Positions 1 through 11,156 are shown, counted from the stretch's first letter. The stretch is 33,725 nt of DNA from Clostridia bacterium (GCA_017517325.1 JAFWZW010000011.1:1-33725), one strand, 5' to 3'. Numbers and translations: made by a program. The notes: a model not told the origin generated them from the sequence alone.

Positions 1-95
1 GTTTTTTGCCGTGATGGATGAATTTCTTTTGTACTGCATTCGGTTCGCTAAGGCGGCCACAGTATTGGGTTATTCTAAAACCAATCAAACGATAA
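1..95. repeat. Left copy of the 95-bp terminal direct repeat
   Basis: The first 95 bases are identical to the last 95 bases of the window (33631-33725). The copy starts in the loop of a hairpin whose left arm is only present at the other end (33618-33629). This is what a circular contig with an assembly overlap looks like, although a real direct repeat cannot be excluded from sequence alone. I see no third copy inside the window; only about the first 25 bases resemble 29155-29175. Confidence 0.97.
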
Positions 96-128
96 AAATG
101 CTCCGTACTTTTGGTACAGAGCATTTTC
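94..128. terminator. Bidirectional hairpin terminator-like structure
   Basis: An AAAATGCTC arm pairs with GAGCATTTT, with an inner GTAC/GTAC stem and a short loop, and A/T runs on both sides. It resembles the terminator after noc (25931-25963) in stem sequence. No gene lies directly next to it inside the window, so which transcript it ends is unknown. Confidence 0.55.
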
Positions 129-139
129 TTTATGCAAAC

Positions 140-400
140 CTTATCACTATGATCTATGAATATATTTCTATTTTTTTCAGTGCGAAGTTTCTTCGGTTCC
201 TTCTTTTCAAAGAAGGAACAAGTTTCTTTGCGGAAAGCGAGAAAATGACACGGGTGTCATTTTCGATGTCTTTTCGACCGCCGGAACCCGACTGTGCCGA
301 GCCGAATGGCGATGGCAGAGTCACGGTTCCAAGGTGTCACCTTCTTTTTCAAAAGAAAAAACGCCCGTGCGGCAAGCACACTCCCTGCAAGAGCAAAGAA
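140..400. repeat. Composite palindromic repeat, copy R1 (long form)
   Basis: This covers the non-coding stretch left of the DUF896 gene. It holds a CTATGAATATAT arm (central module), the GTTCCTTCTTT / AAAGAAGGAAC palindrome (196-219) and the extra 128-bp block (230-357). The open reading frames here are low-complexity products of the repeat, and I see no gene in 1-408. Confidence 0.8.
230..357. repeat. 128-bp structured repeat, copy 1
   Basis: It matches 15531-15658 in the same orientation with two mismatches over 128 bases. It contains a perfect 10-bp stem with a GG loop (242-263), then a longer hairpin at 283-330: GGAACC/GGTTCC, GACT/AGTC, TGCC/GGCA and an inner GCC-GAAT-GGC. The mismatch at base 323 falls in an internal loop, so it does not disturb the stem. 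The function is unknown; it may be an RNA or DNA structural element. Confidence 0.85.
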
Positions 401-427
401 AAAGAGCCTCATTGAGGCTCTTTTTTG
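398..427 (-). terminator. Intrinsic terminator of the pgm-DUF896 transcript
   Basis: AAAGAGCCTC pairs with GAGGCTCTTT around a 3-base loop, with A/T runs on both sides, so it could work in both directions. The stop codon of the DUF896 gene (409-411) lies inside the stem. Confidence 0.85.
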
Positions 428-627
428 TTTTGAATCAGCGGCGTAACACTGCCGTCGGGGTTTTGAATGTCAATGCGCCCAAGAGCGGCAAGGGTACTGC
501 GGCGGAAATCGGCAATGTACTCTTTTCGAAGGGCATCACGCTCTGCCAGCTCCGCTTCCGTCAGCCCTTCGGGGCTTTTTGCTTTTCTTGCAAGGGCATT
601 GATCCGATCGATTTTATCCTGCGTCAT
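409..627 (-). CDS. DUF896 (UPF0291/YnzC-like) family protein
   Basis: A 72-residue protein that starts with MTQDKIDRINALARKAK and continues with LTEAELAERDALRKEY and a FRRSTLAAL segment, then a DGSVTPL tail. This is the pattern of the small helical UPF0291/DUF896 proteins of Bacillota such as B. subtilis YnzC, whose function is not settled. Its ATG overlaps the TGA of the phosphohexomutase gene by four bases (ATGA), so translation is probably coupled. Its own stop lies inside a terminator stem. The family call is confident; no reaction can be assigned. Confidence 0.9.
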   Translation of the reverse strand: MTQDKIDRINALARKAKSPEGLTEAELAERDALRKEYIADFRRSTLAALGRIDIQNPDGSVTPLIQNKKEPQ

Positions 628-2135
628 GCCAAAAACTCCTTTAAGGGGGTAATATCAAGTCCTGAAACGGTCTCAAGGAAGGTGGCAAGCTTTGCCGCTA
701 AGATCTTGCAGCCGCCGGGGATATTGGATTCCACGTTCAGGGGCATCACGGGGTCGTGCACGGAAAGGCGCAGAAGGAACCAGCCGTCACCCTCACCGCC
801 GCCGAAGGCAATGCGTACACCCTCGAAGCTGTCGTCAGCCACGGCCCAGCCCTGCTCTTTGCCAAAGGCCTCCAGATCCCCGAGGATCCTTTCGCCCACA
901 GGTCTGAAATCGCTCTCGGTAATGTTAAAGCGCAGCTCAATGGACTCTGCGGGCTCCTCAAGCTTTTCAATAAGCTCTACCAGATCCTTCCCTGCCTTTT
1001 TCATTTTAGCCGCCTCGATGAGAATACGGGTGGCAAGGTAGGCGCCGTCATCCAGAAAATAGTTTTCGCGGAGCGCCGCGTGGCCGCTGGTCTCAATGGC
1101 AAGGGGGGTATTGATCCCCGCCTTATTCATTTCAATGGCCTTGTTGATCACGTTCTTGTAGCCGCGCTTGAAGCGAACGTGCTTTCCGCCCAAAGTCTCT
1201 TCAATAAAGGTCTTAAGGCCGGAGGAGGTAATGGAGTCGGTAACCACGGCGCCGCCTTCGTTCCCCTGCAGGGCGATGACGGAAGCCAGCGCAACCAAAC
1301 GGTTGCGGTTGATCTCACGGCCGGTGGAATCCACACAGCCCGCTCTGTCCACGTCGGTATCAAAAATAATACCCAGATCCGCACCTGCGTTTTTCACAGC
1401 GCGGCAGGCAAAGCCCATAGCCTCTTTGTTTTCGGGGTTGGGAATGTGGTTGGGGAAGGAGCCGTCGGGCTCAAGAAATTCAGAGCCGGAGGTTTCGGCA
1501 CCCAAGGGTTGAAGCACCTTGGAAACGTAGAAGCCGCCTGCGCCGTTGCCTGCGTCAACGGTGACGTGGAAGCCTGCAAGGGGCTGATCCCCGCCGCCCA
1601 CACCCTCGGTGATCTGAGCGCGCAGTCTCTCTGCGTAGGTATCCATATAGGAGACCTCTTCTACGGAGCCGCCTGCCTTGGCAGGGGCAAATCTACCTTC
1701 CTGACAAAGGGTCAGGATCTCCTTGATATCGTCACCCTCAAGGCCGCCCGTGGGCAGGAAGAATTTCAGGCCGTTGCGGTTCCAGGGGTGGTGAGAAGCG
1801 GTGATCTGAATGGCTGCGTCGGTCTTCAGATCCACCGTGGTCATAAACATAGCGGGGGTGGAGGCCAAGCCACAAAGCAGAATGCGAATACCTGCGGCGG
1901 AAAGGGTCTTTTCCAAGATCTTCATAATGCGGGGGCCGGAAAGGCGGCTGTCACGGCCGATGGCAACGGTCAGACTTTCCTTCTCCGTTTTGTCATACAG
2001 CCAAATGGCAAAGGCAGAAGCGATCTTTTCCACGATCTCATCGGTGAGATCCACGCTCTGTCCCTCCACGCCCTCCAGGGCGACACCGCGGATATCCGTT
2101 CCGCTTTTCAAATTCTTCCAGGGTTCCATCAGCAT
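624..2135 (-). CDS. Phosphohexomutase (phosphoglucomutase/phosphomannomutase family)
   Basis: A 503-residue alpha-D-phosphohexomutase, expected to interconvert hexose 1- and 6-phosphates in the cytoplasm. Visible motifs are the phosphoserine loop TASHHPWNRNG (Ser114; the usual form is TASHNP), the metal loop DTDVDR (259-264; usually DGDADR) and the sugar-binding loop ETSGH (348-352). The C-terminal phosphate-binding domain has EGVRIAFGGGEGDGWFLLR. The first ATG is preferred because GGAGG sits 8 bases before it; a second ATG two codons later is too far away. It lies 20 bases downstream of ftsK and is coupled to the DUF896 gene. The substrate (glucose, mannose or glucosamine) cannot be told from motifs. 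Confidence 0.92.
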   Translation of the reverse strand: MLMEPWKNLKSGTDIRGVALEGVEGQSVDLTDEIVEKIASAFAIWLYDKTEKESLTVAIGRDSRLSGPRIMKILEKTLSAAGIRILLCGLASTPAMFMTTVDLKTDAAIQITASHHPWNRNGLKFFLPTGGLEGDDIKEILTLCQEGRFAPAKAGGSVEEVSYMDTYAERLRAQITEGVGGGDQPLAGFHVTVDAGNGAGGFYVSKVLQPLGAETSGSEFLEPDGSFPNHIPNPENKEAMGFACRAVKNAGADLGIIFDTDVDRAGCVDSTGREINRNRLVALASVIALQGNEGGAVVTDSITSSGLKTFIEETLGGKHVRFKRGYKNVINKAIEMNKAGINTPLAIETSGHAALRENYFLDDGAYLATRILIEAAKMKKAGKDLVELIEKLEEPAESIELRFNITESDFRPVGERILGDLEAFGKEQGWAVADDSFEGVRIAFGGGEGDGWFLLRLSVHDPVMPLNVESNIPGGCKILAAKLATFLETVSGLDITPLKEFLA

Positions 2136-2155
2136 AAATTTATCCTCCGAATTTT

Positions 2156-4741
2156 TTATTGAATGGGGGTCTCTTCCAAAGCTCTCATTTTATATTCTGC
2201 GTAAAACTGCTCGCTCCACAAGACCTCACGGGGCTTGGAGCCTGCGTAATCCCCTACCACCTTCATTTCCGCCATAAAGTCAATGAGCTTGGCGGCGCGG
2301 GCGTAGCCAACGCTCAGCTTCCGCTGGAGAAGAGAGGTAGAGACCTTCTTTTCCGCAATGGCAATGTCAATGGCCTTTTCCAGAAGGGGATCCTTATCTG
2401 CAAAGAGGCCGATGGCGGTAGGATCGCTTTCATCTCCAAAATAGCTTCCGCCCTTCTTCTTTTCACCGCACTTCTGGGCTTCCCTCTCAATGAGGTTGGA
2501 GACGGCCTCGTCGTAAACGGCCTCTCTCTGCTGGCGGATAAAGTCGCAAACGGCCTCGATCTCCTTTTCGGAAACGAAGCAGCCCTGCACGCGCAGGGGC
2601 TTGGGACTGCCAACAGGTGCGTAGAGCATATCACCCAAGCCAAGGAGCTTTTCCGCACCTTGAATGTCAATAATGGTACGGCTGTCCACCTGGCTGGCAA
2701 CGGTGCAGGCGATACGGCTGGGCACGTTTGCCTTAATGAGACCCGTAATAACGTCAACGCTGGGGCGCTGGGTACCGATGACCAGGTGCATACCGGCGGC
2801 ACGGGCCTTCTGGGCAAGGCGGCAGATACTGGTTTCCACCTCGTCACGGGCGGTCATCATCAAATCGGCAAGCTCGTCGATGATAATAACGATCTGGCTC
2901 ATCTGCTTCTTTTCGGGGTCGCCGCGGGTGATCTCGTTATAGCTCTTGATATCACGCACGCCCACATCTTCCATTTCAATGAAGCGCTTTTCCATTTCCA
3001 GCACCGCCCAGTTCAGGGCACCTGCGGCCTTCTTGGCATCGCTGACCACGGGCACGATCAGATGGGGAATGCGGTTATACACGCCCATTTCCACCTTTTT
3101 GGGGTCAATGAGGATCATTTGCACCTCTTCGGGGGTGGCGTGGTACAAAATGGAAACGATCAGGGAGTTGAGACACACGGATTTTCCCATACCGGTAGCA
3201 CCCGCTATGAGAATGTGGGGCATTTTGGAAAGATCGCAGTAAATGGATTTGCCCGCCACGTCCTTACCCAAACAGCAATGGAGGCGGGATTTGTGATCGG
3301 AAAACTCGTCACGCTGGATCAGTTCCCGCACGTAGACCGTTTCTCTGGCCTTATTGGGCACCTCAATGCCCACGGCTTCTTTTCCGGGAATGGGCGCCTC
3401 GATTCGGATCCCCCCTGCCGCAAGAGAAAGGGCGATATCATCGGTGAGATTCACGATGGAGCGAACACGCACGCCTCTTTGGGGCTGCAGCTCGTAGCGG
3501 GTAACGGCGGGGCCTTTGGCAATGCCGCAAATACTGGTCTTAACGCCGAAGCTGGCAAGGGTCTCCACCAGCTTTCTGGCGGTGTTTTCCTGCTCTGCCA
3601 TGGAATTTTGAGCGCCTGCCAACGGGGCTTGAAGCAGGGAGATGGGCGGGAAGCGGTATTCGGGCTTTTCAGGCTCCGCAGGCTCGGGCTCCAAGGGGGT
3701 CTTTTCCACTTCCAATTCCTCTTCCCCGTGTTTTTCCGCAATATCCCCGCGGATCTCGGCTTCTGCAGAGATCAGCTCTGCCGCCAGCTCTTCCTTGGGT
3801 ATCTCGGGGGCGGCCTCCTCTTCACTGAAGATCTCTGCCAGCTCATCCTGCAAGCTGGGGAGCTGTTCCAGAGGAATGATCTCGGGCTCTTCTTCTACGG
3901 GCTCGGGCTCTTCCTCCACGGCGGGGTAGATCTGCTGATCGTCAGGCACGAAGTCCTCCCGCACGGGGCCGGTCACGTCTTCCCCATTTTCCAAGTTTAC
4001 AAGGCATTTTTCCTTTTTCTTGCGCTTTTTTTCTTCACGCAGGGCTTTTTCCTCTGCCTTTATGTTGTATTTTTCACGGGCGCGCTCCTCTGCAAGGCGC
4101 ATTTTCGCCTCCTCACGGGCCTGGCGATCCTCGGCCTGGCGGTCTCTCCGCTCTTCTCTGCCTTCCTTCATCTTGTCACCCAAGGGAATAAAGATCCCGC
4201 GGATCAGGTCGGCGGGGGTGGTGCCGAAGAGAAACGAGGTAAAGACTAAAACGGCAAGAAACGTGATCACGGGGGTGAAAAGCCCTACGGAAGCATCCAG
4301 CGCTTTGTGGAGAAAGCCTCCCAAAACGCCGCCGCCCTTGAGGGCAACGCCTCCCGACCAGTTTTCGTTTACGTTAAATACCGGCTCGTTACCGGAAAAG
4401 AGCCCTGCAAGGACACCCAAAAAGGTCAGGTCTCCCAAGGAGAACCAGAATTTATAAAGGTGGCTGCCTGCACCCAGATCCCTTTTATAGAAAATGGCGT
4501 GCAAGGTCAGGAGCAGAGGGGTAGCGTAGGCACCCCAGGAGAAGAGGCCCTGAAGAAAGACGCTGATCTTTCCCAAAAGACCCAGCTTTTCCTCACCCAA
4601 AAGGAAGCACAGGGCAAGGAACAGAGCACAGATCCCCAAAATATAGGGCATCAGTATATGGATCGCCCGATCCTCAGGCTTGCGGCGGGGCTTTAAGTCC
4701 CGCGGGGATCGCTTGGCTGTTTTCTTTTTTGCTGTTGGCAT
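2156..4741 (-). CDS. ftsK: DNA translocase FtsK/SpoIIIE
   Basis: An 861-residue, septum-anchored, ATP-driven DNA pump that moves chromosome DNA through the closing division septum. The N-terminus has four hydrophobic spans within about residues 28-175, then a charged Arg/Glu linker (about 185-370). The motor follows with Walker A GATGMGKSV near residue 515 and Walker B IVIIIDELADLM near 620. The C-terminal 70 residues form the winged-helix gamma domain (VSTSLLQRKLSVGYARAAKL), which reads KOPS/SRS-type sequences. Its ATG shares one base with the TAA of the RNHCP gene (TAATG), with GGAGG 6 bases upstream. FtsK and SpoIIIE cannot be told apart here. Confidence 0.97.
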   Translation of the reverse strand: MPTAKKKTAKRSPRDLKPRRKPEDRAIHILMPYILGICALFLALCFLLGEEKLGLLGKISVFLQGLFSWGAYATPLLLTLHAIFYKRDLGAGSHLYKFWFSLGDLTFLGVLAGLFSGNEPVFNVNENWSGGVALKGGGVLGGFLHKALDASVGLFTPVITFLAVLVFTSFLFGTTPADLIRGIFIPLGDKMKEGREERRDRQAEDRQAREEAKMRLAEERAREKYNIKAEEKALREEKKRKKKEKCLVNLENGEDVTGPVREDFVPDDQQIYPAVEEEPEPVEEEPEIIPLEQLPSLQDELAEIFSEEEAAPEIPKEELAAELISAEAEIRGDIAEKHGEEELEVEKTPLEPEPAEPEKPEYRFPPISLLQAPLAGAQNSMAEQENTARKLVETLASFGVKTSICGIAKGPAVTRYELQPQRGVRVRSIVNLTDDIALSLAAGGIRIEAPIPGKEAVGIEVPNKARETVYVRELIQRDEFSDHKSRLHCCLGKDVAGKSIYCDLSKMPHILIAGATGMGKSVCLNSLIVSILYHATPEEVQMILIDPKKVEMGVYNRIPHLIVPVVSDAKKAAGALNWAVLEMEKRFIEMEDVGVRDIKSYNEITRGDPEKKQMSQIVIIIDELADLMMTARDEVETSICRLAQKARAAGMHLVIGTQRPSVDVITGLIKANVPSRIACTVASQVDSRTIIDIQGAEKLLGLGDMLYAPVGSPKPLRVQGCFVSEKEIEAVCDFIRQQREAVYDEAVSNLIEREAQKCGEKKKGGSYFGDESDPTAIGLFADKDPLLEKAIDIAIAEKKVSTSLLQRKLSVGYARAAKLIDFMAEMKVVGDYAGSKPREVLWSEQFYAEYKMRALEETPIQ

Positions 4742-5076
4742 TACAAATCCTCCAAAGGTTTCGCAGTCAATGGGATGATCACGTCCACGTCGTCAGGATC
4801 GGCGCCCGTCAGCGCCGCCTTGTTTTGATGGAGCATCCCACATTTTTTACATCGGTAGATAATTTGAAAGCCCTTTTTGGGGTGGGGCTTTGCAGATACG
4901 GGCTCCAGTACACCGCGGCAGGGATTGGCGCGGTCACCGGGGTTGATATCCACGTGGAGACTGGAGAGGCACTTAGGGCAATGATCCCGACTGGTGACCC
5001 CGTTGGGCTTCACCTCGTAGCCGCAGACCACGCAGGTAAACCCTCCGTCGTTTTTCTGAAATCGTTTTTCTTCCAT
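4741..5076 (-). CDS. RNHCP-domain zinc-ribbon protein
   Basis: A 111-residue protein with two zinc-ribbon-like cysteine pairs near the start (CVVCGYE, HCPKCL) and another (CKKCGML) after residue 70. The SRDHCPKCLSSLHVD segment matches the RNHCP domain, a small bacterial family of unknown function. A longer reading frame runs back to 5205, but its extra 43 residues come from the composite repeat. The ATG at 5076 has AAAGGA 7 bases upstream and begins MEEKRFQKNDGGF, so I use that start. It is translationally coupled to ftsK. Confidence 0.85.
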   Translation of the reverse strand: MEEKRFQKNDGGFTCVVCGYEVKPNGVTSRDHCPKCLSSLHVDINPGDRANPCRGVLEPVSAKPHPKKGFQIIYRCKKCGMLHQNKAALTGADPDDVDVIIPLTAKPLEDL

Positions 5077-5095
5077 ATTTTTATCCTTTATATGC

Positions 5096-5295
5096 CCAGG
5101 CACGCTGGCCGCGTAGGCGCCCTCGCCGGGCAGGCCTCCTTTCTTTGAAAAGAAAGGAGCAAAGAAACTTCGCACTGAAATAAAAGTAATATGTTCACAG
5201 ATCATAGCTAAGAGCTTTGCACTATGAATCTATAAAAAATCCCCCATTACGAAAGTTTTGGGAGGTTTGGAACCTTTTTTCAAAAAGGTTCCAAG
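5096..5295. repeat. Composite palindromic repeat, copy R2
   Basis: It lies between the RNHCP gene and the PPTase gene. Module A is CTCCTTTCTTT / AAAGAAAGGAG (5136-5159). Module B is TTGGAACCTTTTT / AAAAAGGTTCCAA (5267-5294), which begins 6 bases after the PPTase stop codon. A degraded central module and GC-rich ends (CGCGTAGGC, CCGGGCAGGC) are also present. Confidence 0.85.
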
Positions 5296-5300
5296 AAATC

Positions 5301-5792
5301 CTAATAGGCGCAGGTAATGCGCGTGCCTTCCAGCACGAAGGAATCCAGATGAAATTCGGAATTTTCCAGCATGGCTCCCGTTGGGGTCAGGCGCACCTTC
5401 AAAGCGTGAGAAAGCCCCACACCCGTCAGCTTCGCCACCGCCTCCCGCCCGGTCCAGACCTGAGCAAAGGGGAGGGACTGCTCAAAGGGAGTAAAATAGC
5501 GCAAGGCAACCCGAGAGCGCACCGCTCCCTCCGGCTCCGCATCCACCCCAATGGGAAAGGGGGCAAAAGCAAAGAGAAGGAAAGAGCCCGTGTGGGTCAC
5601 GGAAAGGAAATGGCCGTGAAAGCCGGGAAAGTATGGCTTCCCGGCTTCGGTAAAATGTACTTCTTTTGGCTCGGCCCCCACCAAGCGGCAGTATTCCTCC
5701 ACTGCCACGGGGAGAAGCTTTCTTGAATCAAGAGCGGCTTCCCCCTTGGTGCGGTACCAAATATAGGTGATCTTATTCCTCGTCAGAAGCAT
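5301..5792 (-). CDS. 4'-phosphopantetheinyl transferase superfamily protein
   Basis: A protein of about 163 residues of the Sfp/AcpS superfamily, which moves 4'-phosphopantetheine from CoA onto a serine of acyl or peptidyl carrier proteins. Family signatures are SVTHTGSFLLFAF, the magnesium-binding GVDAEP, and WTGREAVAKLTGVGL, which corresponds to the W-x-x-KEA-x-x-K motif with Arg in place of the first Lys. The ATG at 5792 is preferred because GAGGA lies 8 bases upstream; a start at 5813 would have no clear ribosome site. The gene overlaps the end of gyrA by 20 bases in another frame. Its carrier-protein partner is not in this window. Confidence 0.85.
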   Translation of the reverse strand: MLLTRNKITYIWYRTKGEAALDSRKLLPVAVEEYCRLVGAEPKEVHFTEAGKPYFPGFHGHFLSVTHTGSFLLFAFAPFPIGVDAEPEGAVRSRVALRYFTPFEQSLPFAQVWTGREAVAKLTGVGLSHALKVRLTPTGAMLENSEFHLDSFVLEGTRITCAY

Positions 5793-8346
5793 CGTCTGCT
5801 TCCTCAATCTCATCCTCGGCTTCCTCGGTCTCGGGCAGATCGGGGATCTCTTCGTCGGAAAGCTCCTCGGTGGTCTCCTCTAAATTCTCTGCCTTGGCCT
5901 CCAGCTCCTCATCGTTGATGACGCGCTGAATGGAAATGAGGGTTTCGCCCTCCTCCAGGCGCATCACGTAAATACCGCTGGAGTTTCTGCCCACCTTGGA
6001 AATGCCCGCCGCGTGAACGCGCACCAGCTTACCGTCGGAGGAAATGAGCATCAGGTCGTCTTCTTCCTCTACCGCCTGAATGCCGATGAGGGAGGAGCCC
6101 GCCTTACCGCCCAGCTTCTGGCAACGCATACCCTTGCCGCCGCGGTGCTTTGCGGAAAACTCGTCAAATTCACTTCTCTTACCAACGCCGTTATCGGTCA
6201 TGGTCACAAGGGCGCGGCTCTCCCCTTGGGAAGAAATGGCAAGCGCGCCGCAAACGTATTCCCCTTTGCCCAGGCGCATAGCACGGACACCGCGGGCGGT
6301 TCTGCCCATCAGGCGGATCTCACTTTCGTGGAAGCGCACGGCGTTACCCCCGGAGGATGCAACGAACAGGTCCCCTGCCCCTTCGGTCTTGGAAACGTAG
6401 AGAAGCTCGTCATCCTCGTTTAAGGTAATGGCCTTCACACCGTCCTTGCGGATGTGGCGGAAGAGATTGAGGGGCGTGCGCTTCACAAAGCCCGAACGGG
6501 TCACGAAGGAGAGCACCTCGTCGGTGTTGATCTTGGCTACGGAAAGGAAAGCGGTGATCTTTTCGTTTTCCTTGAGAGAGAGCACGTTCACCAAGTTCGT
6601 ACCCTTGGCGGTACGGCTGGCTTCGGGGATCTCGTAGCACTTTTTCACGTAAAGCCTTCCCTGATTGGAGAAGAAGAACATATAGTTGTGGGAGTGGCTC
6701 ACCAGAAGATCCCGAATGGAATCCTCCTCCTTGGTGGTGAGGGCACGCATACCCTTGCCGCCGGTGTTCTGAGCCTGATAATCCGCCAGCTTCTGACGCT
6801 TGATGTAGCCCGCGTGGGTCACGGTGATCACAGCGGCGTGCTTTTCAATCAGATCCTCCAAAACGATATCGTCTGCCGCGGCTTCGATCTTGGTGCGTCT
6901 TTCGTCACCGAATTTGCGGCGGATCTCCAAAATTTCTTCCTTGAGAACGGCGTAAAGCTTATCACGGTTGGCAAGAATATCCTGCAAGCGGGCAACCAGA
7001 GCCTGCTTCTCTGCCATTTCCTCTAAGATCTTTTCAATTTCAAGACCGGCAAGACGGCCGAGAGGCATTTCCACAATGGCCTGACCCTGCACGTCGGAAA
7101 GGCTGAAGCGCTGGATCAGCGCCGCCTTTGCCTCACCCTGGGTGCGGTTGGCACGGATAATGCGGATCACCTCGTCAATGTTATCAATGGCGATCTTGTA
7201 GCCCTCCAAAATATGCAAGCGCGCCAAAGCCTTGTTCAGATCAAAGCGGGTGCGGCGCTCGGTCACCTCCACCTGATGGTTCAGGTAGTGGCGGAGCATA
7301 TCCTTCAGGGAAAGGGTCTTGGGCTCGCCTCCTACCAGTGCCAGCATATTCATGGCAAAGGTCTCCTGAAGGCGGGAATACTTGTAAAGGAGGTTCAGGA
7401 TCACCTCACGGTTGGCGTCGTGGCGCAATTCAATTACCACGCGGATCTTACCCTTACAGCTTTCGTCGCGCAGGTCCACGATTCCTTCAATGCGCTTGTT
7501 TTTCACTAAATCGGCAATGCCACCCACCATATCGGATTTGTTCACCTGATAGGGGATCTCGTCCACCACGATGCACTCACGCTTACCGTGGGTCTCAAAG
7601 TGGGTCTTGGCACGCATCAATACCTTACCGCGACCGGTGAGATACGCCTGCTCAATGCCGTTGGTGCCGTAAATGGAAGCGGCGGTGGGGAAATCAGGAC
7701 CCTTGACGAACTGCATCAGATCTCGGACCTCTGCCTCGGGGTGATCCATCAGATACACCACCGCATCGATCACCTCACAAAGGTTGTGAGGGGGAATGTT
7801 GGTTGCCATACCCACCGCAATACCCATAGAGCCGTTGCAAAGAAGGTTGGGGAAGCGGCTGGGGAGCACCGTGGGCTCCTGAAGCTTGTTATCAAAGTTA
7901 GGAATGAAATCCACCACTTCTTTTTCAATATCCTGCAGCATGGCGTTTGCCATTTTCGCCATTCTGGCCTCGGTATAACGGTAAGCGGCGGCTCCGTCAC
8001 CGTCAAGGTTACCGAAGTTACCCTGACCGTCAATGAGGGGGTAGCGCAGGGAGAACCACTGGGCAAGGCGCACCATTGCATCGTAAACGGCGGCGTCACC
8101 GTGGGGGTGATAATGACCCAGCACGTTACCTACCGTGGTAGCGGATTTGCGATAGGGCTTATCGTAGGTGAGCTTATCCTCGTACATCGCGTAAAGGATA
8201 CGGCGATGTACGGGCTTGAGGCCGTCGCGCACATCGGGCAAGGCACGGCCTACGATCACGCTGGCGGAATAATCAATAAAGCTGCGGCGGATCTCTTTAA
8301 CGATATCCACCTGATTGATCTTTTGACCTTCTAAATTCAATTCCAT
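5773..8346 (-). CDS. gyrA: DNA gyrase subunit A
   Basis: An 857-residue subunit of gyrase that breaks and rejoins DNA during negative supercoiling. The catalytic tyrosine is Tyr124 in [11 protein letters not shown] (usually AAAMRYTE). In the quinolone region [10 protein letters not shown], the position matching E. coli Ser83 is Ala85, and the Asp87 equivalent is kept (Asp89). The C-terminal DNA-wrapping domain has a degenerate GyrA box QNTGGKG near residue 530 and a second HRGGKGM motif. It ends in a strongly acidic tail (about 45 residues). AAGGA lies about 10 bases before the ATG. GyrB is just upstream, so this is gyrase rather than topoisomerase IV, despite the imperfect box. Confidence 0.97.
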   Translation of the reverse strand: MELNLEGQKINQVDIVKEIRRSFIDYSASVIVGRALPDVRDGLKPVHRRILYAMYEDKLTYDKPYRKSATTVGNVLGHYHPHGDAAVYDAMVRLAQWFSLRYPLIDGQGNFGNLDGDGAAAYRYTEARMAKMANAMLQDIEKEVVDFIPNFDNKLQEPTVLPSRFPNLLCNGSMGIAVGMATNIPPHNLCEVIDAVVYLMDHPEAEVRDLMQFVKGPDFPTAASIYGTNGIEQAYLTGRGKVLMRAKTHFETHGKRECIVVDEIPYQVNKSDMVGGIADLVKNKRIEGIVDLRDESCKGKIRVVIELRHDANREVILNLLYKYSRLQETFAMNMLALVGGEPKTLSLKDMLRHYLNHQVEVTERRTRFDLNKALARLHILEGYKIAIDNIDEVIRIIRANRTQGEAKAALIQRFSLSDVQGQAIVEMPLGRLAGLEIEKILEEMAEKQALVARLQDILANRDKLYAVLKEEILEIRRKFGDERRTKIEAAADDIVLEDLIEKHAAVITVTHAGYIKRQKLADYQAQNTGGKGMRALTTKEEDSIRDLLVSHSHNYMFFFSNQGRLYVKKCYEIPEASRTAKGTNLVNVLSLKENEKITAFLSVAKINTDEVLSFVTRSGFVKRTPLNLFRHIRKDGVKAITLNEDDELLYVSKTEGAGDLFVASSGGNAVRFHESEIRLMGRTARGVRAMRLGKGEYVCGALAISSQGESRALVTMTDNGVGKRSEFDEFSAKHRGGKGMRCQKLGGKAGSSLIGIQAVEEEDDLMLISSDGKLVRVHAAGISKVGRNSSGIYVMRLEEGETLISIQRVINDEELEAKAENLEETTEELSDEEIPDLPETEEAEDEIEEADDASDEE

Positions 8347-8601
8347 AAATGGATTTTCCTTTCTGTTTCCGCTCCTTCCCTTTTCTGTTTCACACGCTCT
8401 GTTTCACAGAGAAGGAGCAGGGGACTTTTATGTGTTATTCTTTGGGGAATCCCGGTGGGATCCCATTTCCTTTGGGTGCAAAAAGCCTTGTAGTACGGGA
8501 CTTTTCAAACCCTCTGCCTTGTGGGTGGAATTTTCCACAGCCTTGTGGATAACTTGTGGATAACTCATAGTTTCACACAATTTCCACAGGGTTTTCCACA
8601 A
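8347..8601. promoter_or_regulatory. gyrB-gyrA spacer with a DnaA-box-like cluster
   Basis: Two exact TGTGGATAA sequences (the complement of the DnaA box TTATCCACA) lie at 8544-8552 and 8555-8563, with starts 11 bases apart. Relaxed boxes TTTTCCACA occur at 8531-8539 and 8592-8600, and a further one at 8615-8623 lies inside the end of gyrB. No composite repeat or convincing promoter was seen in this spacer. Confidence 0.75.
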
Positions 8602-10668
<2,067 letters not shown>

Positions 10669-10682
10669 TTAAAGTCTTATGT

Positions 10683-10886
10683 ATGCCCTCGCCGCGTAGG
10701 CCTTACTTCTTTTGAAAAAGAAGTAAGCAAGAAAACTTCGTAATGGGATATTTTTATGCATTCATAGTGCGAAGCTTTTGGCTATGATCTGTGAATATAT
10801 TTTTATTATTTCAGTGCAAAGTTTTTGGAGGTTTGGAACCTTTTTTCAAAAAGGTTCCAAGCAGGTCGTAGGGCGGCAGCCCTATC
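10683..10886. repeat. Composite palindromic repeat, copy R3 (complete form)
   Basis: It lies between remB and gyrB and shows all modules: a GC-rich end (CTCGCCGCGTAGGC), module A CTTACTTCTTTT / AAAAGAAGTAAG (10702-10727), a central hairpin ATTCATAG / CTGTGAAT (10760-10796), module B TTGGAACC / GGTTCCAA (10833-10860), and a TAGGGC-GGCA-GCCCTA hairpin (10869-10884) just after the remB stop. Confidence 0.88.
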
Positions 10887-10895
10887 AGATCGCAC

Positions 10896-11156
10896 CTACT
10901 CCTTTTCCGTAGCCAGAGCCTTGGCACTGCGGGCGGAGGAATAAAGGCTGTCTTTTCCGTAAGCGTTGCAAAGGATCAAGGAATTGACCTGCCGCAAGGG
11001 CTTTTTGGGTAAAACGGAATTGCCCTTTTCGCTCTGCTTCCGCAGAAAAGCGCGGGTGGTACCCTGAAGAGTGGCACTTTCCGCATTGAGGATCAAAACC
11101 ACCTTTTTTTGAGGAATACTGGTGCCGTCACCCAGATCTAAAAAGGGGAATTTCAT
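10896..11156 (-). CDS. remB: DUF370 (RemB/YaaB-like) family protein
   Basis: An 86-residue protein beginning MKFPFLDLGDGTSIPQKKVV, followed by an NAESA and TRAFLRKQ segment. This is the DUF370 pattern of B. subtilis RemA/YaaB (RemB), small DNA-binding regulators linked to biofilm matrix and osmotic genes. The location between recF and gyrB matches yaaB in B. subtilis. The ATG at 11156 overlaps the recF TGA by four bases; a longer frame to 11222 lies inside recF and is not used. The regulatory role is inferred from the family only. The C-terminal KALATEKE tail is not conserved as far as I know. Confidence 0.85.
   Translation of the reverse strand: MKFPFLDLGDGTSIPQKKVVLILNAESATLQGTTRAFLRKQSEKGNSVLPKKPLRQVNSLILCNAYGKDSLYSSARSAKALATEKE

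Noticed and set aside
11-415. 134-codon plus-strand frame at the left end
   Set aside because: It spans the terminal repeat, a terminator hairpin and the composite repeat; it is not coding.
756-2162. Long plus-strand open frame opposite the phosphohexomutase gene
   Set aside because: It is a mirror frame of a well-conserved gene, shows no family motif and has no ribosome site.
2159-4249. Long plus-strand open frame of 696 codons opposite ftsK
   Set aside because: Shadow of ftsK; the composition is rich in Gly, His and Leu and matches no protein family.
5077-5205. N-terminal extension of the RNHCP protein
   Set aside because: The extra residues come from the composite repeat, and a well-placed ATG with a ribosome site exists at 5076.
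10685-10743. Peptide ending in LTSFEKEVSKKTS, seen also near 18400-18468
   Set aside because: It is the translation of palindrome module A and its flanks and recurs only because the repeat recurs; it is not a gene family.
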